Assembly (NCBI GenBank): GCA_016209425.1
Contig: JACQWA010000111.1
Span: 1-33,065, forward strand
Length of the DNA: 33,065 bases
DNA from: Candidatus Rokuibacteriota bacterium
Lineage (GTDB): Bacteria > Methylomirabilota > Methylomirabilia > Rokubacteriales > CSP1-6
Reading direction: 5' to 3'
Shown: positions 1 to 7,867 of the stretch, one piece after another
How positions within the stretch are numbered: the stretch's first letter is position 1
Layout: each line of letters opens with the position of its first letter
The notes under the pieces: generated by a model
Told to the model about the DNA's origin: nothing
The model's input: the letters and a program-made list of their open reading frames with translations, nothing else
The model's database searches: none
Made by a program: the position numbers and the translations under genes

Positions 1-2
1 AC

Positions 3-62
3 AACAACCTGGTCCTGGCCTACGTCGGCGAGCACGTCCTCCGCATGCCCCGGTCGTATTGA
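3..62 (+). CDS. 3' end of an upstream CDS (partial, unknown product)
   Basis: Open frame from the window edge, ...NNLVLAYVGEHVLRMPRSY*, ending TGA 60-62; too short to assign. Confidence 0.35.
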   Translation, partial: NNLVLAYVGEHVLRMPRSY

Positions 63-159
63 AAGGCGTTGGGACCATCCATGTCAGGCCGATGATCGAG
101 AGAGAACGCATCCGGCGAGAGCGGCCCCGGTTCGAACGCATGCCCGAGAGGGGAGCAAC

Positions 160-1134
160 ATGAAGCCCGCGACAGTCGGGCTCATCGTCATCCTTGCCCT
201 CGGCGTCCTCTCGCCGCTCACATCCGACGCGCAGCAGGCCAAGCGGACCTACCGGATTGGGGTTCTCCACAGGGGCTATTTCCCGAATAACCCCGCTGTA
301 GAGGGTCTCACGGCCGGGCTCAAGACGCTGGGTCTCGAGGAGGGCCGCGACGTGACGTTCGACATCCGCTTCACCCGGGGGAACCTCCAGGCGATCCCGG
401 GCACGGCCGCGGCCCTGGCAAAGGCCGGCGTGGACCTCATCTTTGTGGACGCTGAGGAGGCGGTGCGAGCGGTCAAGGCCGCCAGCCGCACGATTCCCAT
501 TGTCTTCATACAGGTGGGGGACCCGGTGGCCGCGGGGCTCGTCACCCAAGTGGCCCATCCGGGGGGGAACGTCACCGGGGTCTCGAATCTGGCCACAGAT
601 CTCGTCCCCAAACGCCTGGAGATCCTGAAGGCGATGGTCCCTACGCTGCGCCGGGTGTGGGCCGTTTATCATGCGGACGAGCTGTCGTCCGTCGCGGCCG
701 TCCGAAAGGCCCAAGAGGTCGCCCCACGTCTCCAGCTCGAAATGGTGGCGCAGGCGGTGCGGACGCCGGAGGAGCTGGTCAACAATCTCAAGGCGCTGCG
801 GCCGGGGGATGGGCTCCTGTCTCCGGCGGCCCGCACTCTCAACATCCCCGGTCTGATCTTGGACTTGGTCCTCATGAAACGGGTGCCGGCCGTCTTTGAC
901 AGCGCCTTCTGGGTCCAGGCCGGCGGCCTGGTGTCTTACGGCTCTGAGGAAAGGGTCGAGGCGGCCCAGGCAGCACGGCTGGTGGCCAAGATTCTCAGGG
1001 GAGCTCGACCCCAGGATCTGCCGGTAGAAGGCGGGAATAAGATCGAGCTCGCCGTGAACCTCAAGACCGCCAGGAGCCTGGGGATCACCATCCCGCGCGA
1101 TATCCTCGCTCGGGCCGATCAGGTCATCCAATGA
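160..1134 (+). CDS. ABC transporter substrate-binding protein (ABC_sub_bind/PF04392-like)
   Basis: 324 aa ORF with signal peptide (MKPATVGLIVILALGVLSPLTSDAQQ) and family-like text YRIGVLHRG, GLKTLGLEEGRDVTFDIRF, IPIVFIQVGDPVAAGLV, HPGGNVTGVSNL. Confidence 0.88.
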   Translation: MKPATVGLIVILALGVLSPLTSDAQQAKRTYRIGVLHRGYFPNNPAVEGLTAGLKTLGLEEGRDVTFDIRFTRGNLQAIPGTAAALAKAGVDLIFVDAEEAVRAVKAASRTIPIVFIQVGDPVAAGLVTQVAHPGGNVTGVSNLATDLVPKRLEILKAMVPTLRRVWAVYHADELSSVAAVRKAQEVAPRLQLEMVAQAVRTPEELVNNLKALRPGDGLLSPAARTLNIPGLILDLVLMKRVPAVFDSAFWVQAGGLVSYGSEERVEAAQAARLVAKILRGARPQDLPVEGGNKIELAVNLKTARSLGITIPRDILARADQVIQ

Positions 1135-1183
1135 ACCGAGAATCCGGATACGCCTCTCAGGATCACAGGAGAAGGAGGGGAGC

Positions 1184-1735
1184 ATGCGAGGACACAGTCA
1201 TCTCGCTCGCGGAATTTCCGCCGGCATGGTCGTCAGCCTGCTTCTGGCGGCTCCCGCGAGCGCCCTCAAAGTGGGGGAGAAAGCACCCGACTTCACCCTG
1301 CGGGCTCCCGGCGGGAAGCAGGTCAACCTCGCCGACCTGCTCGGCAAAGGCCCGGTGGTGATCTATACGTTCATCCAGGCATTCACCGCGACTTGAACGG
1401 CGGAGATCAGCGGCTTCGAGGCCGCCCTCGCGGACTTCGAAGCCGCCGGCGCCCAGGTCGTGGGCGTCAGCGCGGATCATCCGTCCACGCTCGAAGCCTT
1501 CACCAAGCACAACAACGTGAAGCACCTGCTCCTGTCCGACTTCGGACGCAAGATGCTCCCGGCCTACGGTGCCATGGTGACGGACGAGAAGAGCCCGATC
1601 TACCGGTACGCTAAACGCGCTTACTTCATCCTGGATCGCCAGGGAACCGTGCGCTGGGCGCGAATCCAGGCAAACGCCCTGGACCTGCTCAAGCCCGAGG
1701 AAGTGCTGAAGGCGCTCAAGGAGTCAGGCACGTGA
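1184..1735 (+). CDS. Candidate selenoprotein: exported peroxiredoxin (AhpC/TSA-like) with in-frame TGA (1394-1396) at the peroxidatic Cys position
   Basis: ORF 1184-1396 and ORF 1460-1735 are in the same frame (276 nt apart, multiple of 3) and the intervening sequence is open apart from one TGA. Read-through gives signal peptide + KVGEKAPDFTLRAPGGKQVNLADLLGKGPVVIYTFIQAFTAT-U-TAEISGFEAALADFEAAGAQVVGVSADHPSTLEAFTKHN...KRAYFILDRQGTVRW. FTxxC(T)xE is the peroxiredoxin active site. RBS-like AGGAGAAGGAGG lies upstream of the ATG. Confidence 0.87.
1410..1446 (+). promoter_or_regulatory. Candidate bacterial SECIS-like hairpin downstream of the first Sec TGA
   Basis: GCGGCTTCGAGG (1410-1421) pairs with CTTCGAAGCCGC (1435-1446): 12 bp including one G-T wobble. 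Inner CCGC/GCGG (1422-1425/1430-1433) extends it with a bulged A. A competing short hairpin is GCGGC-TTCGAG-GCCGC (1410-1425). The stem begins 13 nt after the TGA. Confidence 0.4.
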
Positions 1736-2295
1736 CCCGGCGCTTCGCTCTCGCGTGCGTGGCCATCGCCCTGCTCGCCACAGCCAGTCTGGCCGCCGAA
1801 CCGGATTTCGAGGCGATGCAGGTCTACCGTTACGACCCCTCGAAGCCGGCACCCGCCTTCGCCCTTCCGGATCTCCACGGGAAGACGATCCGCCTCTCTG
1901 ATCTGCGCGGCAAGGTCGTCCTCCTCTTCTTCTGGGCGACCTGGTGACCGGACTGCCGGGAGGAGTTACCTTCCATCAACAAGCTCTATACGGACCTTCG
2001 CAAGAGGGGACTCGAGGTTCTGCTGATCAACTTCCGGGAAGACCCGGAGCTGGTGAAACGCACCGTCCGGGAGCGGGGTTACGTCGCGACCGTCCTGATC
2101 GATCAGAGCGGTGACGTGACCGGGAGAGTCTACGGGGTGTGGGGTCCACCCACCGCGTACTTCGTCGATCGGCGTGGTCAGCTTGTCGGACGGGTGGCGG
2201 GACCGCGGGACTGGAGTACCCTGGAGGCCCGAAGGTTCATCCAGGCGCTCCTCGACGCGGGCGCCAACCCCCGAGGGACACATCAGGAGCGGTGA
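1732..2295 (+). CDS. Candidate selenoprotein: exported TlpA/ResA-like thioredoxin-fold protein with in-frame TGA (1945-1947) giving a U-P-D-C active site
   Basis: GTG start overlapping the previous stop (GTGA). ORF 1732-1947 and ORF 2053-2295 share a frame (321 nt offset) with open sequence between. Read-through gives FALPDLHGKTIRLSDLRGKVVLLFFWATW-U-PDCREELPSINKLYTDLRKRGLEVLLINFREDPE...VYGVWGPPTAYFVDRRGQLVGRVAG. WATWCxxCREE is the TlpA/ResA motif and GPPTAYFVD supplies the cis-Pro element. Confidence 0.88.
1959..1974 (+). promoter_or_regulatory. Candidate bacterial SECIS-like hairpin downstream of the second Sec TGA
   Basis: GGAGG-AGTTA-CC(T)TCC: 5 bp with a bulged T and an AGTTA loop carrying G at position 2; loop starts 16 nt after the TGA, near the lower bound I recall for bacterial SECIS spacing. 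Confidence 0.4.
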
Positions 2296-3242
2296 TGAAG
2301 GTGCCCAAGCGCGTGACGATCTGCGAGGTGGGGACCCGGGACGGCTTCCAGATCGAGCCCGACTTCATCCCCACCGCCCTCAAGGTTGAAGTGGTCAACC
2401 GCCTCTCCGACACCGGGATGCCCACGATCGAGGTCACCTCCTTCGTCTCTCCCAGGGCGGTCCCCCAGCTGCGGGACGCCGAGGAGGTGATGGCCAGGAT
2501 CCGGCGCCGCCCGGGCACGGTGTACTCGGCGCTGGTCCCGAACGACAAGGGCGCGGTGCGGGCCGTGGATGCGGGCGTGGACGAGATCCACACCGTCGTC
2601 TCGGCCAGCGAGAGCCACAATCTCGCCAACGTCAACATGACGATCGCAGAGTCCCTCGACAAACTCCGGGCCGTGGTCGAGGTGTGCCGGCGGGCCGGAA
2701 AGCCGGTGGTCGCGGGAGTCTCCACCTCTTTCGGCTGCCCCTTCGAGGGGGAGGTGCCCTTGAAGAACCTGGAATCGGTCGTCTCGCGCCTCGTGGAACT
2801 GGGCGTCAAGGGCATCGCGCTGGCCGACACCACCGGCATGGCCAATCCCGCCCAGGTGGCCCGGACCCTCGAGTCCCTGACGCCGAAGTTCCCGACGATC
2901 GAGTGGACGCTTCACACCCACGACACCCGCGCCATGGCGATTCCCAACATCCTGGCAGCCATGGAGCGCGGCGTCACCCGCTTCGACGCGTCGATCGGGG
3001 GCCTCGGAGGCTGCCCGTTCGCGCCGGGTGCCTCGGGGAACGTCTGCACCGAGGACCTCGTCCACTGCCTCCACGCGATGGGGGTCGAGACGGGCATCGA
3101 CCTGGACCGGCTCATCGAGACCGCGAAACGGGTCCAGGAGATCGTGGGGCGCCCGCTCCCCGGCCAGATCATCAAGGCGGGCAAGGCCGACCGCCGCTAT
3201 CCGGTCCCCGACTTGGTCCACCGGCGGCTGACCGCCGGCTGA
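2295..3242 (+). CDS. Hydroxymethylglutaryl-CoA lyase
   Basis: ATG overlaps the preceding stop (TGATG). VTICEVGTRDGFQIE, VTSFVSPRAVPQLRDAEEVM, GLGGCPFAPGASGNVCTEDLVH are HMGL-like family motifs. Confidence 0.9.
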   Translation: MKVPKRVTICEVGTRDGFQIEPDFIPTALKVEVVNRLSDTGMPTIEVTSFVSPRAVPQLRDAEEVMARIRRRPGTVYSALVPNDKGAVRAVDAGVDEIHTVVSASESHNLANVNMTIAESLDKLRAVVEVCRRAGKPVVAGVSTSFGCPFEGEVPLKNLESVVSRLVELGVKGIALADTTGMANPAQVARTLESLTPKFPTIEWTLHTHDTRAMAIPNILAAMERGVTRFDASIGGLGGCPFAPGASGNVCTEDLVHCLHAMGVETGIDLDRLIETAKRVQEIVGRPLPGQIIKAGKADRRYPVPDLVHRRLTAG

Positions 3243-3255
3243 CCCTTCGCCCGCC

Positions 3256-4500
3256 ATGCAGACGCTGGCCATTCTCGTCGGCGGGGGACCCGCGCCGGGC
3301 ATCAACGCGGTCATCGCGGCGGCCACCATCGAGGCCCGCAACAGCGAGGCGGGCGTGCTCGGCGTGTACGACGGCTTCAAGTGGCTGGCGCGCGGGGACA
3401 CGACCCACGTCCAGGACCTCACGATCGACGACGTCTCCCGGATCCACTTCGACGGCGGCTCGATCCTCCGCACCTCGCGGGAGAACCCGGCAAAATCCCC
3501 CGACTCCCTTCGGCACACCACCCTGGCCCTGGACAAGCTCGGCGTCACGCACCTCCTGACGATCGGCGGGGACGACACCGCCTTCGCCGCCGCGCGCCTG
3601 GCCGAGGCCTGTGGGGGCCGCCTCGCCGTCGCCCACGTCCCGAAGACCATCGACAACGACCTCCCGCTCCCCCACGAGATCGTCACCTTCGGCTACACGA
3701 CGGCCGTGAACCTCGGCAAGGAGATCGTCGCCAACCTGATGCGGGATGCGGCCACGACCGAGCGCTGGTTTTTCGTGACGGTCATGGGGCGCCGGGCGGG
3801 GCACCTGGCGCTCGGGATCGGCGGGGCCGCCGGCGCCACGCTGAGCGTGATCGGCGAGGAGTTCCCCGAGCCCCGCATCCCCGTGCAGACGCTCGTGGAC
3901 GTCCTGGAGGGGGCGATCACCAAGCGACGCGCCCAGGGCCGGGACCACGGCGTCGCCCTCCTGAGCGAAGGGTTGGCCGAAAAGCTGGAGCTCGCCACGC
4001 TGGGCGCGGTGGAGCAGGACAGCTATGGGAACGTGCGGCTGTCCGAGCTGGATTTGGGGCGCGCGCTGAAAGAGCGGGTGGCCGCGAGCCTCCAGGCGCG
4101 GGGGATCGACGTGACCATCGTGGCCAAGGACCTGGGGTACGAGCTGCGCTGCGCGCCTCCCGGTGGCTATGACACCCAGTACTGCCGGAGCCTCGGGTTC
4201 TGGGCCACGCGCTTTTTGCTGGAGGGAGGTACGGGGGCCATGGTGACCATCCAGGGGGGACGGCTCGTCGCGGTGCCGTTCGCCGAGATGCTCGACCCCA
4301 AGACGGGGCGCGTCCGGGTGCGCTACGTCGACATCCGGTCGGAATCCTACCGGACCCACCTGGCCTACATGATCCGCCTGAAACCCGATGACCTGGAGCC
4401 GAGCCGCTTGGGCGCACTCGCCAAGGCCGCCAGTCTGAGCACCGACGAGTTCAGAAAGCGCTTCGGCCCGCTGGTGGAACGAAGGGCCAGGCCCCGATGA
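3256..4500 (+). CDS. 6-phosphofructokinase family, probably PPi-dependent type
   Basis: GGGPAPGINAVI, LLTIGGDDTAFAAARLA, HVPKTIDNDLPLP, VTVMGRRAGHLAL. Confidence 0.9.
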   Translation: MQTLAILVGGGPAPGINAVIAAATIEARNSEAGVLGVYDGFKWLARGDTTHVQDLTIDDVSRIHFDGGSILRTSRENPAKSPDSLRHTTLALDKLGVTHLLTIGGDDTAFAAARLAEACGGRLAVAHVPKTIDNDLPLPHEIVTFGYTTAVNLGKEIVANLMRDAATTERWFFVTVMGRRAGHLALGIGGAAGATLSVIGEEFPEPRIPVQTLVDVLEGAITKRRAQGRDHGVALLSEGLAEKLELATLGAVEQDSYGNVRLSELDLGRALKERVAASLQARGIDVTIVAKDLGYELRCAPPGGYDTQYCRSLGFWATRFLLEGGTGAMVTIQGGRLVAVPFAEMLDPKTGRVRVRYVDIRSESYRTHLAYMIRLKPDDLEPSRLGALAKAASLSTDEFRKRFGPLVERRARPR

Positions 4501-4561
4501 CATGGAAGCCTTCCGCTTCCACGGATAGGACGGGTTCCCGCTGAGCGCCTGAGGGTCGGCC

Positions 4562-5488
4562 GTGCGGTCTTATCTGCTTTCACGCCTGGTCCAGACCGCG
4601 CTGGTGGTCTTCCTCTCGCTCACCGCCGTCTTCTTCCTGGTCCGGTTGGGAGGCGATCCCGTCTTGCTTTTCCTCCCCATGGACATCCAGGCCAAGGATG
4701 TGAACGAGTTCCGCCAGCGGCTCGGCTTCAACGACCCGCTGGCGTTCCAGTACGGCCGCTTCGTGACCGCCGCCGCTCGCGGCGACTTCGGCGAGTCGCT
4801 GCGGTACAAGCGCGATGCCCTGCGCCTGGTGCTCGAGCGCCTGCCCGCCACGTTCACGCTGGCCGCCGCCGCCCTCCTCCTGACCTTCTGCCTGGCCATT
4901 CCCATCGGCGTGATCTCCGCCACGCAGCGCGGGTCAATGCTGGACTATCTCGGCATGGGCGGGGCCGTGCTCGGCCAGGCCATCCCGGGCTTCTGGCTGG
5001 GGCTCATGCTCATCTACCTCTTCTCGGTCCGCCTCGGCTGGCTTCCCACCGGAGGCACGGGCGGGGCGGCGCACTACCTCATGCCCTCCGTGGTGCTCGC
5101 GGCCTTCTACGCGGCGCGCATGGCGCGGCTCACCCGCTCGGCGGTGCTCGAGACGCTGAACGAAGACTACGTCCTCACGGCGCGCGCCAAGGGGCTGACC
5201 GAGGTGGCGGTCGTCGCCAAGCACACGCTGAAGAATTCGGCGATCCCCATCGTGACCCTCGCGGGGCTCGAGACCGGGCAGCTCCTGGGCGGCGCCGTCA
5301 TCACCGAGACGATTTTTGCCTGGCCCGGTGTGGGGCGGCTCACGGTCCAGGCCCTCCTCAACCGCGACTTCCCCGTGGTGCTGGCCGCCGTCTTCGTGAT
5401 CTCGGTCACCTATACGCTGATCAACTTCCTCGTGGACCTTCTCTACGGGTGGCTCGATCCCCGGACGCGCCGGGAAGTCGGGGCATGA
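4562..5488 (+). CDS. ABC transporter permease, DppB/OppB-like
   Basis: GTG start; multispanning; EAA-type loop LNEDYVLTARAKGLTEVAVVAKHTLKNSAIPIVT; ETIFAWPGVGRL. Confidence 0.92.
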   Translation: MRSYLLSRLVQTALVVFLSLTAVFFLVRLGGDPVLLFLPMDIQAKDVNEFRQRLGFNDPLAFQYGRFVTAAARGDFGESLRYKRDALRLVLERLPATFTLAAAALLLTFCLAIPIGVISATQRGSMLDYLGMGGAVLGQAIPGFWLGLMLIYLFSVRLGWLPTGGTGGAAHYLMPSVVLAAFYAARMARLTRSAVLETLNEDYVLTARAKGLTEVAVVAKHTLKNSAIPIVTLAGLETGQLLGGAVITETIFAWPGVGRLTVQALLNRDFPVVLAAVFVISVTYTLINFLVDLLYGWLDPRTRREVGA

Positions 5489-6312
5489 CGATCCACCGCC
5501 TGCGGCGACACGGCCTGGGGATTCTCGGCCTCCTCCTCGCGACGCTCGCGGTGACGGCGGCCGTCGCGGCCCCGCTCGTGGCGCCCCACGACCCCGTCAG
5601 GAGCGATTTCGCCGCGGGCCTCAAGCCGCCCGGAAGCCCCGGGCATCCGCTGGGGACCGACCAGCTCGGGCGGGACCTCCTCTCCCGCGTGCTCTACGGG
5701 GCCCGCATCGCGCTCTTCATCGGCCTCTGCACCGTGCTCCTCACGGCCACGGTCGGTGGGCTCCTGGGGCTGGTGGCAGGCTTCTTCGGGGGCTGGCCCG
5801 GCAGCGTGGTCATGCGCATCGCGGACGTCCAGCTCTCCTTTCCCTTCATCCTGCTGGCCCTGACCATCAACGCCATCGTCGGGCTGGGCCTTCGGAACAT
5901 CATCATCAGTTTGTCAGCCGCCGGGTGGGTCGTGTATGCTCGCGTCGTCCGGGGGGAGGTGCTGTCGGTGAAGCAGCGCGACTACGTCCAGGCGGCCTAC
6001 GCCCTGGGCATGGGGCGGGGGCGGATCCTCTTCCGCCACCTCCTCCCGAATGTGGCGCCGTCCATCGTCATCGTGGCGAGCCTGCAGTTCTCCCAGTTCA
6101 TCGTGGCCGAGGCCGCCATCTCGTTCCTGGGCTTCGGCGTGCAGCCGCCGACCCCGGCGTGGGGGAGCATGCTCTCCGAGAGCCGGGACTTCCTCTACGT
6201 GGCCTGGTGGCTCGCGGCCTTTCCCGGCGCCGCCCTCGCCCTGACGGCGCTCGGCATCAACCTGGTGGGCGACTGGCTGCGCGACATCCTGGATCCGAAG
6301 CTTCGCGTCTAA
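5485..6312 (+). CDS. ABC transporter permease, DppC/OppC-like
   Basis: ATG overlaps upstream stop (ATGA); HPLGTDQLGRDLLSRVLYGARIAL, FLGFGVQPPTPAWGSMLSE, GDWLRDILDPKLRV. Confidence 0.92.
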   Translation: MTIHRLRRHGLGILGLLLATLAVTAAVAAPLVAPHDPVRSDFAAGLKPPGSPGHPLGTDQLGRDLLSRVLYGARIALFIGLCTVLLTATVGGLLGLVAGFFGGWPGSVVMRIADVQLSFPFILLALTINAIVGLGLRNIIISLSAAGWVVYARVVRGEVLSVKQRDYVQAAYALGMGRGRILFRHLLPNVAPSIVIVASLQFSQFIVAEAAISFLGFGVQPPTPAWGSMLSESRDFLYVAWWLAAFPGAALALTALGINLVGDWLRDILDPKLRV

Positions 6313-6330
6313 CAGAAGGAGGCCCTGACC

Positions 6331-7857
6331 ATGCGTTTCCTGAAGCCCCTCGTCCTGCTCGTCGTCCTCCTCGGCCTGGTCCCGGCGGCCGCCGCCCAGG
6401 AGCGCGCGCGCGCCAAGGAGGTGATCGTGGGCTTCGCCGCCGAGCCGCGCTCGCTCCTGCCCAACACCATCGTGGACTGGACCACCAACAACCAGGTCGA
6501 GCACATGTACGACCGGTTCGTCGACCGCGACCCGAAGGACTACAAGCCCGCGCCGATGCTGGCCACGGGCTGGAAAATCGTCAACGACACCACCTGGGAG
6601 TTCTCCCTGCGGCAGGGCGTCCGGTTCCACAACGGCGAGCCCTTCAACGCGGCCTCCGTGAAGGCCACCATGGACTACATCAAGGACCCCGCCAGCAAGA
6701 CGCACTACCTGCCGCGCTGGGCCCTGGTGAAGGAAGTCCAGATCGTCAACGACTCCACGGTGCGCTTCGTCACCGAGAAGCCCTGGCCGGGCCTGATCGA
6801 CCGCATGGCCGCCACCGATTTCCTCCCCATGCCGCCGAAGGCCCTCAAGGAGCAGGGGGTCCAGGCGCTCGCCGCCAAGCCCATCGGCACCGGGCCCTTC
6901 AAGTTCGTCCAGTGGGTGCGCGACGAGCGGCTGGTGCTCGAGAAGAACCCGGACTACTGGCAGGGCCCCCCCGACCTCAACCGGGTGACGTTCCGGTTCA
7001 TCCCGGAGTTCAGCGCGAGGCTCGCCGCCCTCCTGGCCGGCGAGATCGACATCATGAAGGACGTGCCGCCCCACGCCGTGGAGCTGGTGGACCGGAGCGG
7101 CAAGGCCAGGGTCCGCGCGACCGTCTCCTCGCGCATCAACTACCTGGCCCTGGTGAATCTCAAGCCGGGCCCGATGCAGGACCTCCGCCTTCGCAAGGCC
7201 GTCCACCATGCGGTCAACGTGGACGAGCTGATCCAGCAGGTGCTCAAGCGGCGCGCGAGCAAGATGTGCGGGCCGCTCTCGCCGCTGAACGTGGACTATT
7301 CCCCCAAGGGCGAGTGCGTGAAATACGATCCCGCCCGGGCGCTGGCCCTCTTCAAGGAGGCGGGGGTGGACCCGGCCAGGCTCACGCTGACGTTGGACAC
7401 GCCTTCCGGGCGCTATCCGCTCGACAAGGACGTCTCCCTCGCGATTGCGGCCCAGCTCCAGCGACTCGGCATCAAGGTGAACGTGGTGGTGAACGAGTGG
7501 GGCACGCATCTCGACAAGATCAAGAACCGGACGACCGGGGATATGTTCTTCCTCGGCTGGGGCCCGGCGCTTGACGCCCAGGGCACGATCGAGCAGCTCT
7601 TCCAGACCGCGCCGACCTACTCGTCCTACGGCGGCAACAAGCCCCTCGAAGCGAAGATCGCCCAGGCCGTCACGATCGTGGACCCCAAGCGCCGGCTCGA
7701 GGCGTGGGCCGAGATCCAGCAGATGGTGCGCGACGAGGTGCCGTGGGTCTTTCTCTGGCAGCAGCATGACCTCTACGGTGTCGCGCACTGGATCGAGTGG
7801 AAGCCGCGCGCGGACGAGAAGGTCTGGATGTTCGAGGCCAAGGTCGTCCCGCGCTGA
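6331..7857 (+). CDS. ABC transporter substrate-binding protein, family 5 (DppA/OppA-like)
   Basis: Signal peptide; WEFSLRQGVRFHNGEPFNAASVKATMDY, PIGTGPFKFVQW, LRKAVHHAVNVDELI. Confidence 0.92.
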   Translation: MRFLKPLVLLVVLLGLVPAAAAQERARAKEVIVGFAAEPRSLLPNTIVDWTTNNQVEHMYDRFVDRDPKDYKPAPMLATGWKIVNDTTWEFSLRQGVRFHNGEPFNAASVKATMDYIKDPASKTHYLPRWALVKEVQIVNDSTVRFVTEKPWPGLIDRMAATDFLPMPPKALKEQGVQALAAKPIGTGPFKFVQWVRDERLVLEKNPDYWQGPPDLNRVTFRFIPEFSARLAALLAGEIDIMKDVPPHAVELVDRSGKARVRATVSSRINYLALVNLKPGPMQDLRLRKAVHHAVNVDELIQQVLKRRASKMCGPLSPLNVDYSPKGECVKYDPARALALFKEAGVDPARLTLTLDTPSGRYPLDKDVSLAIAAQLQRLGIKVNVVVNEWGTHLDKIKNRTTGDMFFLGWGPALDAQGTIEQLFQTAPTYSSYGGNKPLEAKIAQAVTIVDPKRRLEAWAEIQQMVRDEVPWVFLWQQHDLYGVAHWIEWKPRADEKVWMFEAKVVPR

Positions 7858-7867
7858 GGAGGAGACG

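Noticed and set aside
1163-1525. Minus-strand ORF across the first TGA
   Set aside because: Composition-driven antisense ORF in high-GC DNA; no recognisable family, whereas the plus-strand read-through is a clear peroxiredoxin.
1394-1947. Simple pseudogenisation or sequencing error explaining both TGAs
   Set aside because: Both stops fall exactly at catalytic Cys positions of two different thioredoxin-fold proteins, with intact family motifs on both sides and no frameshifts; not formally excluded without reads and Sec-gene data.
2139-2294. N-terminal extension of the HMG-CoA lyase ORF
   Set aside because: Overlaps the end of the TlpA-like selenoprotein in another frame; the ATG at 2295 with TGATG overlap is the natural start.
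2283-3686. 467-aa minus-strand ORF
   Set aside because: Antisense to HMG-CoA lyase and PFK; low-complexity R/G/D/H-rich translation typical of a GC-rich shadow ORF.
3172-4503. 443-aa minus-strand ORF
   Set aside because: Shadow ORF of the phosphofructokinase gene.
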